From: Mesodorylaimus sp. YZB2_4
Taxonomy: Eukaryota > Nematoda > Enoplea > Dorylaimida > Dorylaimidae
Assembly: GCA_030248295.1 (NCBI GenBank)
Contig: JASANH010000126.1
Span: forward strand, 372,001 to 436,000
DNA length: 64,000 nucleotides
Direction: 5' to 3'
The position numbers and the translations under genes are program-made. Positions 12,181-22,658 of this stretch are shown here, in pieces. The stretch's first letter is position 1, and each line of letters opens with the position of its first letter. Under the pieces are notes generated by a model. That model worked only from the letters and a program-made list of their open reading frames with translations. It had not been told where the DNA came from and made no database searches.

Positions 12181-13188
12181 CTAATCGTCACTTCTTCGAG
12201 CGAGTGTGAACTGCAACGGCACTAAAGCCAACGACGATACTAACCAATCGCTGGTCTGTTCTGGTCGGCGTTCAAGAAGGCGAGAAAACCTGAAATTGCA
12301 AAAGAGAAAATTAGAGGATCATTAAAAACAACAGAAAAAATCACTTACGTCATCATAACCAATAATCGGCAATAGTTCTTCACCCCCGGTTCAGTTCGTT
12401 CAATCATGCTGTGGTCACTAGAACTTTTCATGGATTCTTTCGAAAGTAATCGCTCGATTCTGCACACAAAGAATACTAAAATTTCGAATCGTCGTTCAGG
12501 GAGTGCTTTGACATCAGTCGATCGATCATAGAATTGAACGTGTTCGTCTGCATTCGTATTGGAATTTTCGGTATCCACAAAACCAGCAGCACCGATACGC
12601 TCGTATAAAATAGGTGTCGATGGAGCTCGAAGATTCAGGTAGAAACGAAATGACTCGTCCTTGACAAGGTTACGAATATCGTACATTGCCTGCAAAAAAT
12701 TCTAATGTAAAAAAGGCTTTTACAGCGCTCGAAACAATACATAGTCTATAAGAAAAAACGGAGATTCCTTCATCTAAACTTCTATCATATACCTCCGGTG
12801 TCAAAACATCCCTCAATCCGAAGAAATCTTTGCGAAATGCTTTCTCAGCCACGAAATAAAGCGCTCGTCGTGCACCCACTAAAAATTCGTTGACATCGAA
12901 TCCAAGATCATAAAAACGGCGGTAAAACCATAAATGAAGAGGTTTCGAAGCCATCGCTACAATTCCTGGGGATAAGATCGCCCCGGTCGCAATAACTGTT
13001 GCTGGAACTAAATATTTGTCTACGACGGGTGGTTGGGGAAGTAAGGGCGGGTTCGGAGTTTCATCATTCCCATCAAACAATATCCGTGAAAAATGAAAAG
13101 ATCGACAATTTTGCGATGTTTTAGTTGAATATGTCATAAACGATGACAAACGACCAAGAACGAATCGACGAGAGAAAACGGACGACAT
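12181..13188 (-). CDS. Mitochondrial MAIP1-like protein with Tim44-like domain
   Basis: Three exons read 13188-12793, 12689-12349 and 12289-12181, giving 281 residues with intact phase (donors GTATAT and GTAAGT, acceptors TTTTGCAG and ATTTCAG). The N-terminus is basic, Ser/Thr-rich and almost free of acidic residues, like a mitochondrial targeting peptide, and is followed by a hydrophobic stretch (ATVIATGAILSPGIVAMA). Then comes WFYRRFYDLGFDVNEFLVGA, in the style of Tim44-like proteins of the MAIP1 type, and a C-terminal sheet ending with RRPEQTSDWLVSSLAL. MAIP1 works with the matrix m-AAA protease and in handling the calcium uniporter subunit EMRE. MAIP1 itself is my best match by motif arrangement; mL45 or another Tim44-like protein is the alternative. 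Confidence 0.65.
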
Positions 13189-13228
13189 TGTAATGACAAA
13201 AGTTTCTGATGAAATATATGGCCACCGT

Positions 13229-13236
13229 TATTTATA
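13229..13236 (-). promoter_or_regulatory. TATA box of the MAIP1-like gene in a shared bidirectional promoter
   Basis: TATAAATA on the minus strand lies about 41 nt upstream of the MAIP1-like ATG. The whole 13189-13509 interval (321 bp) separates two divergent start codons, so both genes probably share it. No equally clear TATA is seen for the plus-strand gene. Confidence 0.55.
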
Positions 13237-13509
13237 CTTTTGACAATTTTGGTTGGTGATCCATGCGAAAAATTTGCATATGGCGAGAATTTGTTGTCTG
13301 CTAGAATTTTTTCGACTGCTTACTACAGAAGCCCGCGAGATTTAAATTTAATCGCAACTGGAGTGGTTGCAGTGGATTCGTGCTAGCATACTTTACACTA
13401 CACTCCGGCTCTGGTGCGCAACCTTGCGTGCCTGTTTCAGTGACAGTTTGAAGAAGTGTCGCGCGCGGTGGTGACGATTTCATCCTACGATCGATTTTCG
13501 AGCGCGAAG

Positions 13510-15666
13510 ATGTCGAAGGACTTCAGTTTGTATTTGGGGGCGCCCAAAAATCGAGCCAGGGAAGAAAGCTTCTACATGCCTAATGCGAAGGTAATTAGTC
13601 TCCCTCGGTTAACAGGAATCAACAGTCAACGCTAGCCAAAAAGTTTGTATATTTTTTAATTGCAGTGGACCACAGGTTTCTAGATACATTTACCATAAAA
13701 ACTGACAGTCCTTAGGTTTTGCGCCTTAGGCTTCAGGTTGTATGTATATATCTCTTATATATATACACAGTTTTATATATCTAGTATCGTGTATATACGT
13801 ATATATACATATATAATATATATGCGCGATACGCCGTACTGTAAAAACGCCTACACATATGCATTAGGTATATGTATGTGTATATATATATATATATGTG
13901 TATATGTATGTGTATGTATTATGTATATATATTGGCGGCAAAGGCCGAAATCAGGTATTCCGCGTAATGCCTGATCAGCACCAGGCGCGGCCAGGCAAAG
14001 GCCGAACTGACTTCGCGGTGGCCGGTGATTATGGGAGTTGCCTGAGTGACCAGGAAATATGTACGCGGAATGCTGGAACCCCGAAGTTGGGCATTCTGTA
14101 TAACCCCTTATGGAAATAGTAAAATATTGTAGGTACTTCTATTCTGTCTTTGTGCAGTCTCGATTCGTAAGCATTTAACTTACTGTATTTTTAAAGCATG
14201 CAGGATGAATGAATAGGATGCAATAACATCTGCTTTTTCAACCTCCCTTTACTCGCATTTTTTATAAACCCCTTGCGGTTTTCCAGTGACCGATGCAGAA
14301 GCAACAATTCCGGCAAAGATATTTCCTTCCTGGAAACGTCTTCGGCTACAACAAGGTTCTCTTTGCAGATCTCGAAGTCGTTTTGTACAGGAGAAGGAGC
14401 CGTCTTTGGTTCCGAGCTTGAAGAAGCCTATTTTGTAAACCAAATTCGACCTTTGCCTAAAGCCGGCATTTCGCGTATTGCCTGGTCACTCAGGCAACTC
14501 CCGTGATCACCAGCCTCCGCGAGGTCATTTCGGCCTTTGCCTGGCCGTGTCGGCATTTCGCGAAATGCTGGCGCGCCAGGCAAAGGAATCGGGGTCTTAT
14601 CGTTAGTTGTAGTTGTTGTTGTATCGGGGTCTTAGTAATCGGTACTCCGCAAGAATAGCCTTTATACCAGGCTAGGCTTACAGAAGACCTTGGACCGCTC
14701 GCCTATAAGATCAGCCCCGAACTCGCCGTTACATGAGTGTAGAAGCGTGAGCATGAGCAACATATATATTTGTACACGCATAGTATATACGCATATTTGT
14801 CCACAAAATATAATCGGTGGACAGTCAATATGGCTGTTCTAACTCGTCCACCATTTTAGCAACAGGCCGCCCCAAATCGCACCGCTCCAAAGTCCCGAGT
14901 CGGCTCGTACAGGCAAGCAGTGGGTAATCGAAATTACGATGCGCAAAGTGCTCAGCAGAGCGTGTACACGGAACCAGCATCGAATCGAGAATACAGTGTG
15001 CGATCTGGTCCCGAACCAGGTCCGTACACGAGAGCCATCTTGAATCGAGACTTGAACGAGTCTGACAGGCAGCCTCCTGGTGTGTACACTCAGGCGATTG
15101 TGGATCGAGAGCCAGAAGAGCAGGGTCAGCCAAGCTCGAAAAGGCGTACGACTTCGATTCGAAAATCCAGTTATCGATCGAAACGAGCCCCGTGCCCCTC
15201 TCGAGCATCGATGATATGCCCGTGTCGTTGTCATTGCCCCTATTGTCCAAAGCATGGCATACATCGCGACGAACCACCGCCACGAGCTCAAACTCCGCCA
15301 TCCGTCCGCCGGGCTGCGAAAGGTCGCAAGCGGGCAGCGTTTTCTGAAGCCGTGCAACTCGATTTGGCCATGATGCTGCCACCAGTAAGAACATGGCCTA
15401 CTTTTCCAGTTTGAGAGTCTTATTTGGTGTCAAACGGGCCTTTCTTATGGCATGTTTCAAGGCATGTTAGTTCAGTAGTTTAGGCACAGAACCCAACATT
15501 CCATGACAAGAATTTTAGAAAGCAAAATTCTCTTACAGTACAACTTGGGTTCACACCTGATAATTTTTTTTTAACAACAAATAATAAGTTTTTGGGTTTT
15601 CAGCGCCCAAAGAAACAAGACAAAAGAGAAGAAGCTAAAGATGACGACGATTCGTCGAGCGATTAG
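13510..15666 (+). CDS. Uncharacterised basic protein with a Cys-rich cluster
   Basis: Three exons, all phase 0: 13510-13590, 14860-15384 and 15604-15666, for 222 residues. Splice signals are AAG|GTAATT, TTTTAG, CCA|GTAAGA and TTTTCAG. I recognise no family. Visible features are VYTEP, PYTRAI and VYTQAI repeats spaced about 25 residues apart and each followed by an (N/D)RE or NRD word; a very basic middle (KRRTTSIRKSSYRSKR); a metal-binding-like cluster CPCRCHCPYC around residues 130-140; and an acidic tail ending DDDDSSSD. No signal peptide or TM segment, so an intracellular protein, possibly nucleic-acid or metal binding (inference only). The first intron (1.27 kb) is long for this locus because it hosts an inverted-repeat element. 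Confidence 0.65.
13934..14587. mobile_element. Inverted-repeat (MITE-like) element inside an intron
   Basis: About 100 bp at 13981-14085 (AGGCAAAGGCCGAA..., GGGAGTTGCCTGAGTGACCAGG) recurs as its reverse complement at 14460-14565. Outer ends also pair loosely through GGCAAAG words. The core pairing is strong; exact ends and a target duplication are not clear. An (AT/GT)-rich microsatellite at 13740-13930 precedes it. There is no transposase frame. Confidence 0.65.
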
Positions 15667-16659
15667 GATGGAAATGAGGCGGAAATGACGGTCGCAGGAA
15701 TGAATGATCGATGAAGGATCAGCATCTGTTTTTTTCGCTTACAGGCTACTGCTATATTCTGCTGCGAAATGGTACTATGTGCAAGTCGTAGAATGTACCC
15801 TACTTATGACGATGATGGAGCCAAAACAAGACTTGACTGACGCGTTCAGGCGGTACCTTTTACCTCGTGCTTGGGGGGGGGGGTGCCTTTAGTGGACCCT
15901 ATCTTGTCATCTAGAAGGAGCCTCCAGGAGCCCTACTGGGTCAGTGATACCAAAAACAGGGAATTCGTGAATGAGAGAAGACTGCTTTTTTAAATTTAGC
16001 GCTTACAAAGTCGAAGGCAGTTCCTCTCGCGCATCCACGCATTCCTGTTTGATTAGCGCATTACAATTATTAAAAAATGATGATTCGAATCAGTCGAAAT
16101 CACAAAATTTTGTTGCTGTGTAGCATCTAACAAACTAAGAAAGCCATTCTCAAATGCTAGAGTAGAACAACATCGGTTTTTCAGTTAGGGACGCAGTCGT
16201 TGCGAAGTAAGTGCAAGTATATTTTCGCTTGACTTATCAATTTGCACCACCTCATTATCTCGCTCGGAGTCTTTCAAACTCGCTAAGGCGCCAACGCAGT
16301 ATCACAAGCTGTCGACTGAAGTTTGTTTAGTCCTGCGCTTTTGCTGGCAAGCCCATGTTTGCAGTTAGTCATCCTATCACGCTCTGGCTTGCCGGGCCGA
16401 ATCAGCGTCTCCTTGGCAAAGTCGCTATCAAGAAGGCTTAGCCATTTGAAGGCAAATAAGTGGGCGTAGCAATCTTTGCCCCATCGTCTTGCACTTCAAC
16501 AATGACTGATTCTTATCTCCTTGTGACATTTAGGAGGCTTCAGGTGGGTACATTACAGTATATAACAGGGAAAGCCAGCACTTTTTGTTATTTCAGGTAC
16601 CAGTGCCTATCCGCCAGGAAACCTTCCGAATCGTCTTCTTGTCCGTCCTGATTCCAATC
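15667..16659. other. Intergenic DNA with a possible upstream exon of the His-rich gene
   Basis: Mostly featureless. Near the end, an ATG at 16501 opens a 14-codon frame ending LQ|GTGGGT. The sequence after an acceptor TTATTTCAG at 16597 stays open in phase 0 into the His-rich frame. This could be a 5' UTR intron or an N-terminal extension of the next gene. Confidence 0.35.
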
Positions 16660-17187
16660 ATGTCTCATCATCATCATCATCACGATCACCATCATCACAG
16701 CCCGATTCCACATATTGGTACGAAATTGTGCTTCAATTTTTTGTGATCAGTACTTCACCGTGAATCTTCCTGTACATGCTACTCGCAGCTGTGCAGTAAA
16801 AATTCAGCGTCAAGTTTTTCAGAAGCAAAACTAAAACTAACTTTTGCCCCGATATTTTCAGATGTGCACCACGGACATATTGAAGTCCACTCAGGAAGCC
16901 ACCACGTGCCAACGCATCATCACGATGTGCATCACCATGTTGAACCAGCTCACCACGTAAGCGTGTCTACCTTCAGTATGACTGACAGTTGTGAAACCTC
17001 AGTCTGCATGTTATAGACTGTTCACACTACGATGCACCATGATCACCATGTGACTCACTACGACAGCCATCACCACGGTAAGACTACCAGATTCAGGAGA
17101 AAGGCATGTCTTAATCAAGACTTGTCTTTTACAGGAGGTCATTTCGGAGATCACCACGACAGCCATCATGGCGGACATCACCATTGA
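16660..17187 (+). CDS. Extremely histidine-rich small protein (42 of 88 residues)
   Basis: Four exons keep phase: 16660-16717, 16862-16956, 17017-17077 and 17135-17187. Donors are GTACGA, GTAAGC, GTAAGA and acceptors TTTTCAG, TTATAG, TTACAG. The protein starts MSHHHHHHDHHHHSP and carries HH, HHH and HDHH clusters in every exon. By my count 42 of 88 residues are His; the rest are mainly Gly, Asp, Val, Thr and Ser, with no Cys. That His clusters continue in frame through three introns argues strongly that this is a real gene and not a microsatellite. His-rich proteins usually bind Zn, Cu, Ni or Fe, or buffer pH; metal binding is inference here. A short hydrophobic N-terminal extension is possible (see the upstream entry) and would make it membrane-targeted or secreted. 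Confidence 0.75.
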
Positions 17188-18127
17188 ACGTAGAACTCGT
17201 CATTCAGAGAATTCGATTTCATGTTGAGCCATCCCGCTTTTGTTCCGTACCGTAGAGCGTAAGGGCGTGTTCTAAAGATAAGTTATGTAGTTTTCAGAGA
17301 GCGCGAAGTCTCACACCTGCACAGTATACGGATGCAAAGAGTTTCTTTCACACAGATCTCACAATCAGAAGCCACTTTATGCCTACGTACCGCATGTATG
17401 TATTACAGTGTACAGAATCTTTGTAAGGTATTCTCCTCGAGCGCATCCATTCTCTTTGACAAAAAATTTTATTGCATTATTTGCCGTCGTCTCCGAAAAC
17501 TCCACTCCAGCATGACTGGTGCTGTACAATTGCTTCCAGACTTATTATGTTTTTCATGCAAATCCCCATCCCAGGGTAAAACTAGTTGACAGACGTCCTA
17601 ATAAGGGATTAAAAGCCAAACTGAAACAAGATCCAAAGCAATCTGGCTTCAGACCAGTACAGTATGTTCTTCTCCCCGTATTGCTTGGGAGCTAGTGGCT
17701 GGGCTCGTCTCGGGTTCGATCCCCGGTGACGGAGGTCGGTTTGCGAACCATAAACTCTTGCTGCAAGCCAGGCTGTGACGCGGATGATGTCGCGAACGCG
17801 AGCGAAGATCAAATAGCCAGGACATAATAGCCATGACACGTCGGTGATGTGAAGTAAGAGTGTAAACGTGAAGATAGAAGATTTTAGAAATCAGGGCTCT
17901 GTCATTTCGGCGTATCGAATGTGCGGTTGGTTATCACGTTTTATCGGTTATCAAAACATACTATATTCAAATTAAATCAACGTGTGATTCTGCCTTCGAG
18001 AAATATCAATTTCCACAGGGCGATCAGTCGGCGACAGGTGTCACCAGACACCGTCGAGGTGCTCCGAGTGGAGAGTTGGAAGCCGAACGAGGAGACAGTC
18101 TCGGCTAGCGAACACCAGATGGTCCAG
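17188..18127. other. Gene-free stretch with a tRNA-like SINE scrap
   Basis: No supported gene. At 17710-17722 the sequence GGGTTCGATCCCC is a perfect tRNA-type B box, but no matching A box at the right distance is evident. The following 100 bp could be a SINE tail. Confidence 0.35.
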
Positions 18128-18181
18128 GATGCCCTTGCGTGGAGGTGCTCCTACTGGGGACACGCAGGGGGCCCTGCTGCT
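18128..18181 (+). repeat. Dispersed repeat A, copy 1
   Basis: Contains GCGTGGAGGTGCTCC followed by GTGG(G/A)GACACGC-like sequence. The same block recurs at 20233-20279 and 30458-30513. It may extend left to about 18020. Confidence 0.6.
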
Positions 18182-19041
18182 GTGTGCCGGTCCCCGCACA
18201 GCCTTGCTAAGAAGATTTGACTGCTGGTCGGCTAGAGGCAAACCGGGCTCAGGCGCAAAAAAGTTTTAAAATAAATAAAAACTGTGCTTGAAGTTGATGT
18301 CAGTTTACTCCGTGTAATGATAGACCGATTCTGGTGTTTATTTTTCATTCTAAAATCAAAGCACAATAAAACTGTCTTAAAAAAAAGTTTTTTACATGAG
18401 CACTCCTACTTTTTGAATGTGTGAAAGTCAGTCTTCGAAAAACGTGGATTTTTTAATCTGGATTTTGCTTGTGTGAAAAACTGAATTTGACGCCGCAGAT
18501 TATCTTCTGTAGCCCCAGAAAAACTTTAGAGCCACGATCAGTGGCTTTTGAATCGGTAAAATGAGGTTTTACAGAAGATGCCTTGTAAAGGATAGTAGCA
18601 AGCTTTGTCTACACGCTATCACTCATGTATCATACTTTCTTGACATACTTTATTTTCTAAACCATGCCGTAGTCGGTGTTTTGCAATGGAACCAGTGTAA
18701 ACCTCTTTCATTCTTTCTAGTACTCTCCAACAGTTCGCTAATTTTTGAGGACGACTGCTTCTTCAAGTGGTTCAGCATATCAGGAGAAGGGGCAAATAAG
18801 ATCAACCACCTCGCTAATGCGGTCACCGTTCCACGCAGGATAGCGGGCAGATCACGAGCATCAAGGATAATGATCACTAGGTCAACCAAGATCCGTTCGC
18901 CATCATACGGCGTTGGAGCGAATATGTTTGGGGGATCAGCAACCAAGAATTCCACGCCCACCAATCGAGAGTGCTGCACGTGTCTGGACCTGTTCCCCCT
19001 ATCACTCCGGCCTGTCGCGGAAAGATCAGTGGGCGAATAGG

Positions 19042-19700
19042 GCCTACGGCTTAACATCATGGAGACGAAGTACCTTGAGTGCGGCACCATCTGTATCGAT
19101 AATGAAGAACTGAAGTGGACTGAGGAGTTCTGATACACGGGTTCAATCATTGCCACGACGGAACTGTTGCTGCTGACAATCGAGCAAGAATGGATGAAGT
19201 GGCGCCAGGTGACTGGCGTCCTCTGCAACCCACGGATGCCGGGCAAGCTCAATAGGAAGATCCACAAAACGGTGGTCCGCCCTGAGGCCGTGTATGGGTC
19301 CGAATGCTGGCCTGTTCGGTCCATCCATGAGCAGACCATGCAGATGCGGATGCCCAGGTGGAGCTTAGGTCACGCGGTGGGATCGATTGTGAACGAGGAC
19401 ATTTGAAAATGGCTGGGGCGCCCATATCAAGGAGAAAATGCTCAAATCGCGCCTACGATGGTATGCACACGTGGTTCGAAATGCTGACGACTGAGTAGCC
19501 AAGACAGCCATGCTGGTAAATCGTGTAGGCCCTTCCCCAAGGTCGGCCAAACTGTGGATGGACAGAATCAAGACCAACCTGACGATCGTCCATGCATACC
19601 CGGAAGACGCCTTGGACAGACTTAAATGGAGACGCGTTTGCCGAAGGGCAGACCCTGCATTTGCGGGAACAACGCCAGGAGGAAAAAGAAGAAGCATATC
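19042..19700 (+). pseudogene. RTE-type LINE reverse transcriptase, 3' remnant
   Basis: Plus-strand translation gives GLRLN, then TKYLECGTI, a frame stop, WMKWRQVTGVLC, RKIHKTVVRPEAVYGSECWP, then LRWYAHVV, VAKTAM and WMDRIK. This is the well-known C-terminal part of the RT of RTE-like non-LTR retrotransposons. In-frame stops (after WTEEF and in the NADD region) show it is dead. The upstream RT core with the YADD box is not recognisable; 18560-19040 may be more decayed sequence of the same element. Confidence 0.75.
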
Positions 19701-20232
19701 GGCATTTCAATTTTTTAGAGAAAAAGCAGCGGGTTTCTGCTTCGTGCTCAGTGATAAACGTCGATCAGTTATGCCAGTGGGCTTGACGCCTGACGGTATT
19801 CTGAGGTGTCACTTCATTTTTTATTGAATCCATCAAATTCAAGCTAATTCTCATTTGTATGGATTAGCTGTATGCATACTTACATTTTTAGGAATGCTTT
19901 AAAACATGTTCAAAAAAAACTACCTGGCACCCTTATCATTTGGCATGACCAGGGATAGTCCAAGTACCATACTCAATTTTCAAATTTTTCTGGGTAAAGT
20001 CAGACATGCTTCATCCCCTGTGATTCGAAAGCATTTGGGCACAGATATTCTGTGTTTCATCTTGACAGTACGAAGCTTGTCGTTGGCTTTGTACACCTGA
20101 CTCCGGGCGACACCACGTTACTGTCAAACGGCGGACGCCCACCCAAGGAGCAGAGAATTGGGAAACTGTCCTAAAACACCAGTCGAGAAGGTCCCTAAGC
20201 TAACGATAAGCCCAAACCCATTCTCAACCAAC

Positions 20233-20279
20233 CTGCCCTCGTGTTGAGGTGCTCCCAGTGAAGACACGGGGAGCCTGCC
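20233..20279 (+). repeat. Dispersed repeat A, copy 2
   Basis: CCCTCGTGTTGAGGTGCTCC and the following AGTGAAGACACGGGG align with copies at 18128 and 30458. Confidence 0.55.
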
Positions 20280-20505
20280 ATGAGAGCTGGTCACCTCTAG
20301 TGATAGGTCATTACCACCTCTTTCCAGGATCGAGATCAGGGCAAGCCCGATCGGGATCGGAATTTTTTGTTTGAGGTCGAACAGTTTGCACGCACGAAGG
20401 AGATGAGTCTATTTTCCAGACCAAAGCACACTTTAGTCATCCAGGTTTTTTAAGTTATTTATCAGGTCGAGTTTCAGTCATTATAAATAAGCTGAAATTG
20501 ATGAG

Positions 20506-20675
20506 CCGTATTTCCTCGAAATTCTCCCCGCGGGAGAATTTTTTTCAAATGGGTCCCAGACGGGGGAGAATTACCAGAGGGGGAGGATTTCTAGAGGGGG
20601 GGGGATAGTAAAGTTCAATCGGGGTCTAGACAGGGGAGAATTACCAGAAGGGGGGAGGATTTCGAGGAAATACGG
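20506..20675. mobile_element. Small inverted-repeat element with CCGTATTTCCTCGAAAT ends
   Basis: The ends are inverted copies of about 22 bp starting CCGTATTTCCTCGAAAT. Inside, a G-rich unit (GGGGGAGAATTACCAGA..GGGGGAGGATTT) is tandemly duplicated. At 170 bp with no coding capacity it is MITE-like. No clear target duplication is visible. Confidence 0.7.
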
Positions 20676-20867
20676 TACATTCGCAGTTTCGATACACGTC
20701 TCGCAAGCTTAGCCTAGGCTGAGTAAAATTAGTGTTGCTATCATTATCGATTTGAGCCGATGTTGCTGTTGTCTCTTCAGTGCTACTGCTTCATGGCAGA
20801 TATGATGTATCAGAGTGCACCTGCCATGCTTATGCATATCATAATTATTAGCAGAATCCCGATGCCT

Positions 20868-21550
20868 CAATGTCAGGATCAATATTGGGATCCCAACCTA
20901 TGCCTCACAGCCTCGCTTATCATCTCACGACTGCTGGCCAGCTAATATGATTGGAAGGGTCGTAGAGAACGATATGCTTAAAACCAAACTGCGAGAATCC
21001 AGGGCCGAAATGAAACGGATCGAAGATGTGGTCAAACGTAACCAGGGCGCCGCAACTGCTGCATTCGCTGACGCCCCCGCCAAGTTGAAATTTGATCGCC
21101 ACGCTTTCCTTGGTGGCGTCCTCATCGGCAATCACATTCGTGAACTCGTGACTAAGAATGGCCCTGCGCTTATCACAGAATGCCTTCAACGCACTGATCT
21201 GCAGAAAAAGTTTGAACACCATAAATTCGATGACCGAAATCGAACAACTCGAGGCGGACTGCGTGCATGTTGGAGAGATCGGCAGAAATCTAATTCAGCA
21301 CGGCACCGATTTAACCATCACGCCGAAATTGCATATTCTTGTTGAGCATGAGCCTCAATTTTCAAAATGATTCCAAACAGTGGGTCTATTAAATGCGCAA
21401 AAGGTCTCGAAAGTCTTCACGCCCGATTGAAAAGTGTAGCACGCGATACTCATGCGCTCGTAGCTCTACGCGTACAGTACGATACATGCTAATGGAACAC
21501 CATTCAATGCAGGCAAGAATAGCAAAATGATTTGGATTAAACAGGCCTTG
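20868..21550 (+). pseudogene. Decayed transposon-encoded protein (GNH...ITPKLH...MEHH type)
   Basis: Fragments lie in order in several frames: FLGGVLIGNH near 21110, then, one frame over, CVHVGEIGRNL and ITPKLHILVEHEPQF at about 21270-21360, then GLESLHARLKSV near 21400, and MEHHSMQARIAK near 21490. This order of motifs is, from general knowledge, that of a widespread protein of invertebrate DNA transposons (GG..GNH, ITPKLH.L..H, ES.H, EHH). At least two frameshifts are needed. The first 80 bp share sequence with truncated copies at 21827 and 34719, so all three belong to one repeat family. Confidence 0.6.
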
Positions 21551-21826
21551 GAAATGATGAAGAAGATAAGAAGAAATGTAATGTTTTCTGTGGCCCGTAC
21601 GCGTCAAAAGCTCTACTTACCATTCAATTGTTCGCTTTGTTCTCATGCAACAGCTATCCATCGCGTTTTCGGTTTGTGATTCGAGTGGTCATTATCTGTG
21701 TCTGAAGTTCTGAAATATCTACTCCACCTCTCGGCTGATTGTAAAGTACATTTACAGTGTATGTTGTGCCTTGTAGTAGTTTTTGTGAATGCACCCATCT
21801 GATTAAAGTAAAATGAAAAACAAAGG

Positions 21827-21946
21827 ATCAGGATCGGGATCCCAACCTGTCCCTCCCAGCCTCGCTTATCATCTCATGACTGCTTGCCAGCTAGTATGAT
21901 TGGAAGTCCCGTAGAGAACTGGGCCGGCGCGGCCCAATCCGCAAAA
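21827..21946 (+). repeat. Dispersed repeat B, truncated copy
   Basis: GGGATCCCAACCT, CCTCGCTTATCATCTCA, GACTGCT and GATTGGAAG recur as at 20880-20970. The tail, GAGAACTGGG followed by CGGC-rich sequence and CAATCC, matches the copy at 34719. Next to it, 22173-22275 forms a G-tract/C-tract inverted repeat (GGGGGGAGGGGGG against CCCCCCTCCCCCC). Confidence 0.65.
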
Positions 21947-22658
21947 CTTTTAAAAAATATGGGCAAAACTTGTGGAAAAAGTTTGTGAAGGCTTTTACAA
22001 AATAGAAATCCGCTCCATAAATCAAAAACGATTTGTCTTCCAAGGAGATGGCATCTTGTCGAGCTCAAGAAAGCATAAGACGAAACATTTCACAAAACTG
22101 CGTTCGGAAGTATGGCTGAAGTGGTCGACCATTTTTGAGGGGGTTTCGCGATAAAGCGTCGGCATGCGGTCAGGGGGGAGGGGGGGTCAAAAAATCGAGA
22201 TTTTTAGCGGTCGACCTTTATGGATGGCCCCTATGCCAACCTTATTTCTTCATGGTTACCCCCCCTCCCCCCGCGCTAGTAATATAGCTTTTAGTGGCGC
22301 TCATGATAGGTGGTAATGCTGGAAATCGAAACCTATTTTAACCGATTTAATTTTTTGTCGGCTAATAAACCATATTTATATTTTCCAAGAACATTGCATG
22401 GCAGTCGCAATATGTCACAGCTACCAAAAGCCTGCAAAAGTGTCATCGATGGTGCGCCTATTAGAAATCTACGCACACAACAAACATGCATTGTACACAA
22501 ACTTTGAATAATGACTAATTCACGGCAGAAAAACCAGCATAAAAAGCCATGTCATGAATCATAACTCCATGAAAATTCCATGTAGAAAAAACTGCTTTGT
22601 ATCTTGGGCGTAACTGCCCAAAGGAGAAAACCATATTCGAGGTTAATTATTGAGAAAC

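Noticed and set aside
13738-13974. 78-codon Tyr/Ile-rich frame
   Set aside because: Translation of an AT/GT microsatellite inside an intron.
14825-15394. Two overlapping minus-strand open frames of 172-189 codons
   Set aside because: Antisense to a phase-consistent exon of the plus-strand gene; biased composition.
17690-17760. True tRNA gene
   Set aside because: Perfect B box, but the acceptor and D arms cannot be formed; at best a SINE fragment.
18650-19339. Minus-strand 229-codon frame
   Set aside because: Overlaps the RTE remnant on the plus strand; probably its shadow, with no family resemblance.
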